From the NCBI GenBank assembly GCA_000151295.1, contig GG745330.1, positions 838,102-902,101 on the forward strand: DNA of 64,000 nucleotides, given 5' to 3'. The stretch comes from Allomyces macrogynus ATCC 38327 (Eukaryota; Blastocladiomycota; Blastocladiomycetes; Blastocladiales; Blastocladiaceae). Positions 14,152 to 24,976 of the stretch are shown in pieces (position 1 is the stretch's first letter; each line of letters opens with the position of its first letter). Both the position numbers and the translations under genes were made by a program. The notes under the pieces were generated by a model, which saw only the letters and a list, made by a program, of their open reading frames with translations, was not told the DNA's origin and searched no databases.

Positions 14152-15256
14152 CTATGGCTGTCGATGCACCCGCTGACGCGCCCACGCCGCCTGCGTCTAC
14201 GACGCCGCCATCCGTTTTCTCTTCCTCGGCTTTTGGCACTCCACCGTTTTTCTCGGCCTCGATGCCAGGCCTGCCCGATATGCCCGATTTTGCCTCGATG
14301 CATTCTGCTCGCCCTGCCGCACCATCGATTGCACAAGTACTTCCGCCGCGCCCCGCTGCGCCGAGCACGATCCTACCTTCTTCGACCCTCTTCACCCCGG
14401 CACGGCCGCTCGCGCCCGGCATCATGCGGAAGATCAAGGACGCGCCGCTGCCCCCTGCTACACTGCCCGAACGCCCAACCGACCTTTGCGCGCCGCCACC
14501 GCCGCAGCAACCTTATCCGCGCCCCGACCGCGTAGCCCCCGACACTGCCGGTTGCGCGCGCGGCGTCGCCACCACGGCGCATGTACGAACCCGCGCCACC
14601 CTCGATCCACGATCGCGTCAAGGCCGCACACCATGCGCCGCCACCCCCACCCACCCACGACCCCATAGAAGCCGCACGCCGCACGCCGCTTACCCGCGAA
14701 CCCGCTCACTCACCACGGACCTGCTGCCCCGCACGCGCCGCCCATGCCCGTTGCTGCGGCCGCTCCCGCCGCTGCCATGGACGTGTTCCCGATCCCGGAC
14801 CCGGCAACGGCCGAATGATCCGCGACCGAGACCGACTGGCGCAACGAGGTCGTCGAGTGGGGGATCGATCCGCGCGACCACCCAATGGCGAAAGTCATCG
14901 CGCAAAAGTGCAAGGGAATTGTCGAGCGGCACCGCAGCCGCTGCGGTGCGCGTGGGCCGCCGGGTGAGATTGACCGTAGTCGGCATGACCGCGAGCGCGA
15001 GCGGCCCGGGATGCGGCATGGTGGGGGCGGTGGTGATGGCGGGGGGTACCACGACCGCGGACCCCGCGGGCCGCCCGCTGGAGGCTACCATAACCGGGAT
15101 CATGGGCACCGTTCGCGTGATGATCGTGGACACGGGCATGGCGGAGGGCGACGGGATGATCGCGGACACGGGCGCGGTGATTACCGCGATGACCGCGCGC
15201 GTGGAGGTGGTGGGTATCGCGACGAGCGTGGGCCTCCTGGCCGTGGTGATTACCGC
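13803..15256 (+). CDS. SAP18-like domain protein with Pro-rich middle and RGG tail
   Basis: SAP18 is a ubiquitin-fold subunit of Sin3 histone deacetylase and of the ASAP/exon-junction complexes. The first 100 residues fit that fold: PLTLKVYVTTGG, then DRLTLYADVSTTFVELL, TWRLYP, and a closing block DLLSLAV, in the same order as in SAP18. Unlike the usual 150-residue protein, this one goes on through a (PE)n repeat and a Pro-rich segment. I read introns at 14583-14668 and 14783-14830 (48 bases, which removes an in-frame TGA). A conserved-looking exon with WRNEVVEWGIDPRDHP follows, then an Arg/Gly/Asp/His-rich RGG tail. The upstream exon holding the start is not resolved. The 3' end is also uncertain: an intron starting at 15257 would lead to a stop near 15325. 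Splicing-linked chromatin or RNA work is inferred. Confidence 0.55.
14109..14153. repeat. hexanucleotide microsatellite (GAGCCA)n
   Basis: About seven tandem copies of a six-base unit lie inside the SAP18-like gene and encode alternating Pro and Glu. The unit length keeps the reading frame, so copy number could vary without disrupting the protein. Confidence 0.9.
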
Positions 15257-15546
15257 GACGTCATGACCGCCGGCACTGAGGTCATTGGTCGTCTTTGGCG
15301 ACCAACCAGCAAGTCCACTCGTTTTGATAGGTTGGTGGAGAGGTTATTTTGCGAGCCATCTTGTGTTTCCTCTTTCTTTTTTCGATTCCCAGTCTCAAAA
15401 TTTTTTTCCAACCAGCCATTCATCATTTTGCGCCTTGGGTCGATGCCGATTTCAGTCCACGCGCAACACAACACTTGGACAGGTTTCTTGCCTTTTTGTC
15501 ACGCTGTCACACTCTGTTCCTCCCATCAACAGCACTCACCGCCCAA

Positions 15547-16140
15547 ATGTACCGGATTGCCCGCCCTGCTCTTCTTCGCCGGTCTACTCGGGCCTTGTCG
15601 GCCAGCGCAAGCGCCACGGGTGCCCCTGTCTCTGCTGTCTGGGGTCGCCCACTTTCGACAAATGAAGCGATTGGTTGGTCATCATCATCCTTCAACATCC
15701 CTCGCTTTTCTCAACCCTTTCTCTGACCCCGCCCCGAAACCGCTCAATTTCATAGTTAGTTGCGTGGCCGGCCTTGGCAGAGGGATGGGATGGTGGTGGG
15801 TCATTCGCGATGTCTATCCTGTTCGTTTCCTCGTGCTGATGCCATGTTCTACCGGCGTCATCCTGACCTGACGCTCGAATGCTCTCGTTTGTTGCAGAAA
15901 AAATGGGAAACGCTCAAAGCTCATGGAGTGAAGGAAGGATGGCGTGCCCTCCAGCAGCGCCATGCAACCGGCGTAAGCCTGGAGGCCAAAAGTGATGCCC
16001 GCCGCTGCTTCTGACAAGGACACGATCATTGCCAAGCAAGGACAGGCTCTCCAGGCGAAAGAAGCGGAGCTGGAGCGGATGCGGGTCGAGCTTATGTTCA
16101 AGGACGAAGAGCTGCAGCGGATGCGCGAAGCGCTCACGGG
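15547..16140 (+). CDS. possible small mitochondrial protein with coiled coil (structure unresolved)
   Basis: The ATG at 15547 opens a 45-residue stretch rich in Arg, Ala, Ser and Leu without acidic residues (starting MYRIARPALLRRS), a good mitochondrial presequence. Downstream, after a pyrimidine-rich stretch ending TTGCAG at 15899, come a segment KKWETLKAHGVKEGWRALQQ and then, across a possible 46-base intron (15973-16018), a charged coiled coil with AKEAELERMRVELMFKDEEL. The phase between the presequence exon and the second exon does not fit any donor I can find, and the frame also changes near 16136. It may be one gene with an error or a missed exon, or two. I do not recognise the family. 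Confidence 0.35.
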
Positions 16141-16257
16141 AGTGCTGTTGATCAGGCTCGCAACCACGAACCGGACATTGAAGTTGCTCGGGTGGAGAAA
16201 CAGTTCGCGAGCGATAGCCTACCATCGTTTGGTTCACTGCAAAATGAATCCGTCATT

Positions 16258-19136
16258 TCATTCGCGATTCGTCGATGCCGCCGTGAGTCCTAGTTCAATC
16301 CGACGTGTATCCGCGTCCTCGTCTTCGTCCGCCTCGAGCTTCGAGTACGCCGCCAACTCGTCGGCCAAGTGCGCGACAATCGGCATCGCCGGCGGTTTCG
16401 ACTTGGCTTTGCTTGCCCCCTTGCTCGGCCCGTCGGAACCATGGCTGATCTCATCGAGCGACGGCGCCAGCGACTCTTCCTGCGCCTTGGCGCGCGCCGC
16501 CAGCACGCCCGGGATCCCCCACCCGGCGGCATGACACTGGTTCGCAAACATGAACGCGACAATTTCTGCGAGCCGGTCGATCCCAACCCGATTCACGCCG
16601 TAGTCATGTTCCGAAATCGCATAATGCTGCGCGGCAATCTCGCGCGGGGTCTGCGGGACCAAGTCGTGCATCGCATCCAAGAACACGTCGCGCGCCAGCG
16701 CGTTCGCGCCGAGCACGTCGTACTTGGCGAGCAGGCGCTTGAATGCGCGGTGGTTTGGGTCGCGGCGGCGCCGCAGCAGCGTCTTGAGCTGTTCGCGCAC
16801 CGACTCGCCCGTGATTTTTGCGGGCGCGCCGGGGATGGCGTTCGGGTTGGCGGCGGCGGCCTGCGCAGCGTACCCGAGCTGCTCGAGCTCCAGGTACTCG
16901 TAGAGCGCGTCGGTCCGGTGCGGGTAGAGCGTGTGCAGCATCTTGCGGAACCGCGGTAGGTCGAACGGCTCGAGCAGCGACACGTAGGTAAACATGAGCC
17001 GCGTGTACTTCCACGTGCACTCTTCCGAGCCGGCGAGGTGCCGGACAAACAGGTTGATGTTCTGAAGGAGCGCGGAGGGCGCGGGTGAGTGAGTCGGGTC
17101 GTCGTGCACGTTTCGCGCGAAATCGTCCACCGGCGTACATGATTGCTCTCCTGGTGGTGCTCGAGCGCCGACAATGCCTCGAACGCGACGCGCGAGGCGA
17201 CGGCCGGGACACGGTACCGCTCGCCCAAAAACTCGTGGAAGAAATCCTACATTCGATCGTGAGCGAACGTGATAAAATAGAGCACACCCGAAATCATACA
17301 CACCATGAAGCTCATGGTGTGGTCGATCGACGCGGCCTCGTACTGCCACCGCGCATCGTACATATCGCACATGAGCCGCACCAGCTTGTCGATTGTAAAC
17401 ACGCGCGGCAGGACCGGACGCGCGTGATGGCGGCGATTGAAGAAATCGTGCCAAATGACCTTGAAGTACCGCGACGCGCGGTGCAGCTTCATGTCGACAT
17501 AGTCCTCGTGCTCGTCGTCGGTAATCGCAAAACTGTCGTTGATGAGCACTTTAGCCGGGACCTGGATGAGCAAGTTCGGGCGGCGGAACTGCAAGTGCGT
17601 CGCGCCCGTCGGCACGGGTACTGTCCAGTCGGCGAGCGTGTGGAACCGGTCGAGGCACCCGGGCGAGTGCATGTGTGGGCACACAATGACGCGGTCGGCG
17701 CACTTCGCACAGAACGGCGAGTCTTTCCAGACGCGGAACACGTTGCCGCCGTCGGTCGAGACGTAGAGCGTGACTGCGTACTTGCGCTGCGTCTCGCCCG
17801 CGTGCGTGCGCCACATCATGCACTCGGCCGTGTCGCGGTACTTGGCGAGCGACGCCTGCAGCGCCAGAATGTGCTCGCCGAGCAACGCCTGCTCCTGTTG
17901 CAGCTGCGCCATTGACAGCTCAAACTCGTGCAACAAGTGCTGCTGCTCGATATCGTCGTCGTTGGCGCCCGACGTGCCGAGAATCTCGCGCTTTTTCCGA
18001 ATCTGCAGCATCGCCGCCTCGAGGTCGTCAATGTGGTTGTTGGCGATATCGTGCAGCTGGCGCTGCAGCGTCTCGGCCTCCTTGATCGAGACCTCGGTGA
18101 CGTGCACGGGTTCCGGCACGAGCAGCTCACGCTTTTCCGTGACCCAAATGCGCGCGCTCAGCTGGTCGTCGTTGGCGTCCTTGGCGGTCTTGAACACGGA
18201 CAGCCGCTCAATCGTCGCATTCGCCTGGTTGAGACTCAGTTCGAGCGTATCCTTGTCATGGTTCACGGCATCGAGCTTGGCCTGGAAGTCCCGCTTGAGC
18301 TCGTCCATGTCGGCCAGTTTCGCGACCAGGTCCTGCTCAAGCTGCGCGATGCGCGCGTTCAACGACGAAATCGTGTCGTCACGGTCCTGCAGCTCTTGCT
18401 TGCTCGCGATGCTGCGCTTTTGCAGCAGGGCAATGTCACGCTCGCGAATCTTGACCTTGTGCGTCAGGTCGGCGAGCGTTTCGCGCGTCGAGTCGATTTC
18501 CTCGCGGCTAGGCCAGTAAAAGGCACCGGGTCAGTCGCGTATGGTGCGAGTCACACGGTCACTTGTAAAGCCAGCGCACCGCATGTCGCCGAGCCGCGTG
18601 ACGAGCACAAACCACGGAATCTTGTCGAGGTTGGTGACGGCTTCGACGTCGGACGTGAGCTGCGGCGACAATGTGAGCTGGTTCGAGTAAATGGCGCCCT
18701 CGAGCTCCTGCTTGATCGTTGATACCATGGGCCCAAGCGTCGGCGCGAAGGCGACAAACTCCTCTGCACAACGCAACGCATCACGCCCGTCAGCTGTTGG
18801 CCAGTGGGCTCGTTCTTGAAATCAAACTTCCGGCACGTACTGACCGAGGCATTCCATGCACGCGCGCACGCGTGCTTCGTGCGGGGCCGCGGGCGCTTGG
18901 CTGAGTCGTTCGCGCAGATCAATCTCGACGCTCAAGACTGGCAACCACAAAACGAACGAAATCGGTCAATCCGAGCATAGGTACGGTGGACGTGGATCGT
19001 TTGCAAAGCGTTAATTACCTGATCGAGACGCGGCCATGGTGTTTCGAGAGCTGGATGGCGTCGTGGCATGCAGAGCGCTCGAGACGATGCGAGCAGGACG
19101 ATCCTTGCCCGGACCAGCGACGGGTGCTGGAGACAT
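16258..19136 (-). CDS. unrecognised coiled-coil protein with Cys/His cluster, possibly ciliary (TSNAXIP1-like N terminus)
   Basis: Six exons join cleanly: 19136-19019, 18937-18845, 18763-18580, 18507-17304, 17246-17139 and 17061-16258, giving 836 residues with all phases consistent. The N-terminal third contains a block like FVAFAPTLGPMVSTIKQELE, reminiscent of the TSNAXIP1 N-terminal domain, followed by about 200 residues of coiled coil. A central region has CAKC, then VCPHMHSPGC, a likely metal-binding cluster, and a conserved-looking segment around WTVPVPTGATHLQF. Further on, a helical region (residues about 480-700) includes DFFHEFLGERYRVPAVA and NINLFVRHLAG. The C terminus is acidic and low complexity. 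I cannot name the family with confidence. Domain style and the presence of other ciliary genes suggest a flagellar role, which is inference only. Confidence 0.75.
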
Positions 19137-19239
19137 GGTCGTCGATGCAAATGCGGGTACTTGCTGCGAGTAAAAAGGCTGGACTTACTGAGATTTTAGG
19201 CACTAGCTAGCCCCGCTCCAGCCCCCTGCTCATGATCAG

Positions 19240-20700
19240 CAAGAAGCGTAGTGACGCGGTCACTGGATTCCGTTTTACGCAAACTGGCGGTTCACTCAGT
19301 TGCGGTTTGAGGGCTCAGCTCTGCATAAGCGGAGCCGGCGCCACGATCACGACCTGATTACAGCCGCATTTCGCCAGACCTTACAGCAACTGGCAACTGT
19401 ATTAAAAATCTGCAGATGCGGGACGTGGTTGACGGGTTGGTCAGGGAGGCCATACGCCCAAAGCGCTTCCCATTTGACCTGCAACAAGGTAACCAGCATC
19501 AGTGGTAATCGTTGTGATCACAGTGCAGCAGGCCATGCAAATCCTTACCCGATATCTGACCCAAGTCAGCCTGCTCGACCCAACCCCCACGACTGTGCCA
19601 GCCACAGCACCAGCTACAAGATCCGAGTTTTGGGCGGGTCAGGCAAGTGTTGGACAAGGAGAAAAGGGAGGGAAACCAGTGGGAGCAGATTCATGTTCCT
19701 GGCAAAGATGCTCATTCTAAACCAGCCTTTTTGGGCAAGTGGCAGGTGGCAGTGGCGTGTGTTGACAAGAGCCGAGCTGGGCCAGCGAAATGCAAGCAGT
19801 TAATGATAGCAGGGAGATTTGGACAGTGGGGAGCTGGGGTTGGGCAAGGACAAAACTCAGAAAAGCACTCATTCCCCAGTCACTTGCACGCCTGCCAAGA
19901 CCTTTGTAACGATTTTCCTTTGATTCAACTTTGTTGGAAAGCCTGGCCCCAGCACCATCACAACCTTCATCATGTCAGGGAAGTTTTGCCCATCAAGCGA
20001 AAACCGCCCTGTACCAACTGTGAAGAATAATGACGCTCCAAAAAGACGGGAAACTGGCTTTGAATGGCCCAAGAAAGCAATGTAACTGTATCAAAAAGCC
20101 ACAGGCGCAGGCTGTTGGCTTGCAATAATGGATCATTATTGGTGCAGGCTTAGCAAGCCCTGTCTCAGCGCCCTTGACCTTGAGTCTCAAGCTCTTGATC
20201 CAACTCTATGGCCAACTTGCACAGGGCCATGTGTTCCTTCTCCTCCTTGAGCGACTTGTGCAGGCCACAAGTTCTTCCTCCACTTTTGCATGCAGTTCTG
20301 AGAGCCCTAGCTGTGGACCACGCGCCCAAAGCATGCCAACCGAACAGCAAAAAACAGCGTCAACAGCGGTTTGCTGAGAGCATAGTGCAGGCCATTAAGA
20401 TATATACTGGATATTTGATTTGAGTCAACCAGACCAGGCCCTGCCCAAGGCCAGCGCCAACAACCGCGGCAACTTAAACACGTGTCGAGGGCGTTTCAGG
20501 CGAGCCCCAGGCAACAAATGGAAAGATATGGTAAAGGACCTATGCTCCTGGCAAACCTGCTCTTTCCAGGCTGGCTGTTGGGGTGAGTGGCGGTGGGGGC
20601 GGTGTGCGTCGACAGACGCAAAAGTCAGTTCATTGTTGATGGCGATGGCCGGAGGGCGAGGCCGAGCGGGAGCGGGGTAGCAGACCAGGTGGGTGAGAGC
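19240..20700. repeat. two diverged copies of an old ~850-base repeat
   Basis: This 1.5 kb stretch has a different base composition from its surroundings and no confident gene. Similar words recur in the same order about 850 bases apart: a block around 19527-19575 (CAGGCCAT, GATATCTGA, GTCAGCC) matches one near 20385-20435 (CAGGCCAT, GATATTTGA, GTCAACC), and a block at 19690-19770 (TCCTGGCAAA, GCTC, GTGGC, TGTTGACA) matches 20540-20625 (TCCTGGCAAA, GCTC, GTGGC, CGTCGACA). Between them, the minus strand near 20165-20350 reads a short charged helix (KSLKEEKEHM). It may be a decayed transposable element or tandem duplication. Confidence 0.5.
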
Positions 20701-21024
20701 AGGCAGTTCTAGCGACCATGAGACGCTTGCAAGCAGTCAGACGGCTGCAAGCCTGTTAGGACCATCGCACGCGACGTGCGTGCGGTGAGGAAACGGCAGG
20801 GATGCAGGTTCGACTCATCGGTGGCTCCAGTTTTCACTGCAAGGTCGTTTCCTCCAACATCGTCGACAGGACGGACCTGCAGCACGACCACGGCCGCCAT
20901 CAACGAGGCGGCGCGCCCCCGCACCGCCAGCAATTTCCAGCAATCGAGCGATACCAGCCCGACGCTACCAGTTTGATTACCAGCACGACCCACGCGTGCA
21001 ATCCGCCCTCCGCCCACGCCCACG

Positions 21025-24000
21025 ATGGGCCGCCTCGTCCAGCTCGAAGTCAACAACTTCAAGTCGTACCGCGGCCACCATGTGATTGGCCCCTTCAAGC
21101 AGCTCACGGCCGTGATTGGCCCGAACGGCGCTGGCAAGTCGAACATTATGGACGCCGTCTCGTTCGTCCTTGGTATCCAGTCGGCGCAGCTGCGGTCGAC
21201 GCATCTGCGCGACTTGATCTACCGCGGCCGCGCCATGGTCGACGACCAAGGGCGTGAAGTCGCAGGCGTCAGCGCCGAGTCGGCGACGAGCGCCTACGTC
21301 TCGGCCGTCTACGAGGACGCCAACCAGAACCAGATCACCTTCACGCGCACGTTCGTGTTTTCTTTGCATTGTTCTTGCACGGAATGAGTGGAATGAGGGT
21401 CGAGGTGGAGGTGGTGGGTTGCGTTTGTTGCAGCTCACTCGTCGAATCGTTCATTTCCTTCTCCACCTCCAGCATCTCGGCCGACAGCAAGTCCGAGTAC
21501 CGCGTCAACGGCAAGGCCGTGCGCCGCGAGGCCTACGTCGCCTACCTCGAGCGCGAGAACGTGCTCGTCAAGGCGCGCAATTTTCTCGTCTTCCAAGGGG
21601 ACGTCGAATCCGTGGCCGCGCAGAATCCCAAGGACCTGACGCGGCTCATTGAGCAAGTCTCGGGCTCGCTCGACCTCAAGGACCAGTACGAAACGCTCAA
21701 GCAGGCGCAGGACACGGCCATGGAAAACTCGACGCTCATGTTTCAAAAGCGCCGCGGGATGCAGGCCGAGCTCAAGCAGTACCGCGAGCAGAAGTCCGAG
21801 GCCGAGCAGTATGAGAACATGCGGCAGCAGCGCGACGAACTTGTGCTCGTGCAGACGCAGTGGAAGTTGTTCCATCTCGAGCGCGATCTCGAAAGGATGC
21901 ACGATAGCGTGCACGAGGACCAGGGCACGTTGCGCGAGTACGAGGATTTGCACGAGGCGATCGAGGTGCAGGTGCGCACAGCCAAGCAGGAGCACGCGGC
22001 CGCGACCAAGGACGTGGTTCGGCTCGACCGGCTCGTAGGCAAGGAGGAGAACGCCGTCAAGGTGCACCAGCCTGTGCTCACGCAGTTACGGCAGGCGCAG
22101 ACGCACTCGACGCAAAAAGTGGAGCGGCTCGCAACGCAGGTCGAAAAGATTGACCGCGACTTGGCACGGCAGGAGCAGTCGCTTGCCGACTTGCGCAACC
22201 AGATTGCGACCATCACGCGCGCGCAGCAGCAGCTCGACCGGACCGCGTCGTCGACCGACGCCAGGCGGCAGGGGCTTGCGGGCTTGCAGGACGAGTACCA
22301 CCGGCTGCGATCGCAGTTTTTGCTCGAGTCGGCGACGCTGCAGCAGCAGCTCGATTCGCTGCAGCTCGGGTCCAAGGCGCGGCAGGACGAGGTGGCGCGG
22401 CTCGAGGCCAAGCGCGTCGCGCTCGAGCAAAAGATGGAGGCCACGCAAGAGGAACTCGAGCAGGCGCGCGGCAAGCTCGAGCGTGCGTCCGATGGGCTCG
22501 CACGCGCGACCGACGAGCAGGCCGGACTCGCGCAGGAGATGGCCGCGATCCAGACTCGCGACGCGCAGCTGCGCGCGCAGGAGCAGTCGCTCAACGAAAA
22601 GCTCGTCGAGTTGACGGGCAAGCTCATGGACTACCGCAGCGACAAGCGCGAGTCGGAGCGCGAGACCAAGATGCGCCAGCTCGTCGACGACCTGAAATCG
22701 CTGTTCCCGGGCGTCTACGGGCGGCTCAACGAATTGTGCCGGCCGACGCAGCGCATCTACGACCGCGCCGTTGCACTCGTGCTTGGCAAGCACATGGACG
22801 CGATCGTGACCGACTCGCAGGCAACGGCCATGGAGTGCATCCGCTACATGCGCGAGCAGCGCAAGGGTCACGCCACATTTTTGCCCGTGCAGGACCTTGT
22901 CACCAAGGAGATCCCGCCACGGCTGCGGTCGTTTGCGAATGCGCGACCCGCGCTCGACGTCGTTCAGTACGACAAGGAGATTGAGCCCGCCGTCAAGTAC
23001 GCGTGCGGCACCGCGCTCATCACCGAGACGCTCGACGTGGCGCGGTATATTTGCTACGAAAAGGGCACGCGCGTCAAGGCCGTGACGCTCGACGGAGTTA
23101 CGATTCACAAGACCGGCAGTATGAGTGGTGGGACGGCCGGCGCCGACCAGGCGAGTGGGGCGAGCCGATGGGAGGAGCGCGAGGTCGAGACTATGAAGCG
23201 CGCGCACGAGAAGATTGTTGCCGACTTGCAACAGCTCGCCAAGGAGAGGCGCAGACAGCGCGACCGCGAGACGCTGCAGATGCAGCTCGCCGGCGTGATT
23301 CCGCAGCGGCAGTACCTGCAGACCTTGGTCGCCGGGCTAGAGGGCCGGATCGCGGCCAAGACCAAGGAGCTCGAGGAAATGACGGCCGAGCGCGATGGGT
23401 TCACGGCGCGTCTTGATGATCTGGGTGCCGAAATGGCGGACGCACGCGTACTCGACTTGCAAGAGGAGATTCGCCGTGCGCGCGACACGTTCTTTGCCGA
23501 TTTTTGCACGCAGGCGCAGGTCGCGACGATTGAAGAGTACGAGCAGCTCGTCCTCGAGAGTGCCGTCGAAGAGACCAAGCAGCGCAACGCGTTGGCGACA
23601 CAGCACACCAAACTCGAGACGCAGCTTGCCTACGAGACGGACCAGCTCGCCAAGCTGCACGAGCGGCGCGAGCAGGCGCTCACGGCGCGCGCTAACGAGA
23701 CGAGGAATGCTGAGTCGAATGCCGAGCGCATTACCCAGATTGAAGAGGCCGTCGCAAACGGCGAGGCCAAAGTCAACCATCTGCGCGAGCAGCTCGAAGA
23801 GTTCCGGCGCACGCAAAAGGACAAGACGCAGGTCTTGCACCGGCGCAAGCGGCAGCAGCAGGAGGTGCGATCGAGCCAAGAGGCGCTGGTCAAGAAGATT
23901 GCACAAGAGTCGGACACGATCACGCAGCTGCACCACCACCGCGTCACGCTGCTGCGCAAGGCGCGCGTCGACAACATTCCGCTGACAATCATGGCCGGGT

Positions 24001-24871
24001 CCCTGGCTGATCTCGTGCCGGACTTGACCGTGCAGCAGTCGCAAGAGCTCAGCCAGGCCATTGTCATCGACTACGACGACCTCGACGACGATCTCAAGGA
24101 GGACGGGTCGCCCGCCATCGGCCAGGACTTCACGGACCGGATCCACCAGTTGACGAGCGACATGGACCGAATCGCGCCCAACATGCGCGCGCTCGAGAAA
24201 CTCGCCGGGGTCACGGCCAAGTGCGCTGAGACCGACAAGGAGTTTGAAAAGGCGCGACGCGACGCGCGGCTCGCCAAGGACCGCTTCCTGTCGGTGCGGC
24301 AGGAGCGGTACACGCGGTTCATGGACGCGTTCACGCACATTTCCGGGTGCATCGACACCATCTACAAGGAGCTCACGCGGTCGCGCAATTTCCCGCTCGG
24401 CGGCACGGCCTACCTGTCGCTCGAGTCCGAGGACGAGCCCTACGCCGAAGGCGTCAAGTACCACGCGATGCCGCCCATGAAACGGTTCCGCGACATGGAG
24501 CAGCTGTCGGGCGGTGAAAAGACGGTCGCCGCGCTCGCGCTCCTGTTTGCGATCCATTCGTACCGGCCGTCGCCATTCTTTGTGCTTGACGAGGTGGATG
24601 CCGCTCTCGACAATGCTAATGTGGCCAAGGTCGCACGCTATGTCGTTCGGCACCGCGAGGACGTGCAGTTTATCATCATTTCGCTGAAGAACTCGTTCTA
24701 CGAGCGGTGTCAAGGGCTCGTGGGCGTCTACCGCGATGTTGACGCCAATTCATCGGGCATTTTGACGCTAGATGTACGTTGGCTTGCTCATCACGTACCG
24801 ACTCGGTTGCCCCGGAACCTGACCGTGTTCCTCCACCCGAACCGTAGCTTGAAGCCTTCCCCGACGAGTAA
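21025..24871 (+). CDS. SMC1: cohesin subunit SMC1
   Basis: SMC1 pairs with SMC3 to form the cohesin ring that holds sister chromatids together and loops chromatin. Exons are 21025-21350, 21473-24773 and 24848-24871, giving 1216 residues, the usual length. The Walker A motif GPNGAGKS lies at residues 32-39 after NFKSYRG. After the first intron comes SEYRVNGK, then VKARNFLVFQGDVESVA, a block specific to SMC1. Long coiled coils flank a hinge at roughly residues 500-660 (PTQRIYDRAVALVLGKHMDA). The C-terminal head has the signature LSGGEKT and Walker B FFVLDEVDAALD. The last tiny exon encodes LEAFPDE and the stop, inferred because SMC1 ends shortly after LTLD. The gene is tail-to-tail with cyclin Y. 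All key ATPase residues are present. Confidence 0.96.
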
Positions 24872-24920
24872 ACGCCGCGGCTCCTCACACGCAGTTTGTC
24901 GGTTTTGGTCACGCACATTC

Positions 24921-24926
24921 AATAAA
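24921..24926 (+). terminator. poly(A) signal AATAAA of SMC1
   Basis: A canonical AATAAA lies 50 bases after the SMC1 stop, just before the convergent end of the cyclin Y gene. Confidence 0.5.
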
Positions 24927-24976
24927 CACATCAACCATCTACGAACGATTTGCCATTCCCAGAGTGCCTCCAGTTC

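Noticed and set aside
14109..14153. Regular tandem repeat considered as a CRISPR-like array
   Set aside because: The unit is six bases without spacers and encodes Pro-Glu; it is a coding microsatellite.
20795..20830. GGTTCGACTC, similar to a tRNA B-box
   Set aside because: The flanking bases cannot form a T-arm or acceptor stem and no A-box is found upstream.
22086..23231. Long minus-strand open frame across SMC1
   Set aside because: It is the antisense shadow of a coiled-coil gene with strong GC-ending codons; SMC1 motifs fix the coding strand.
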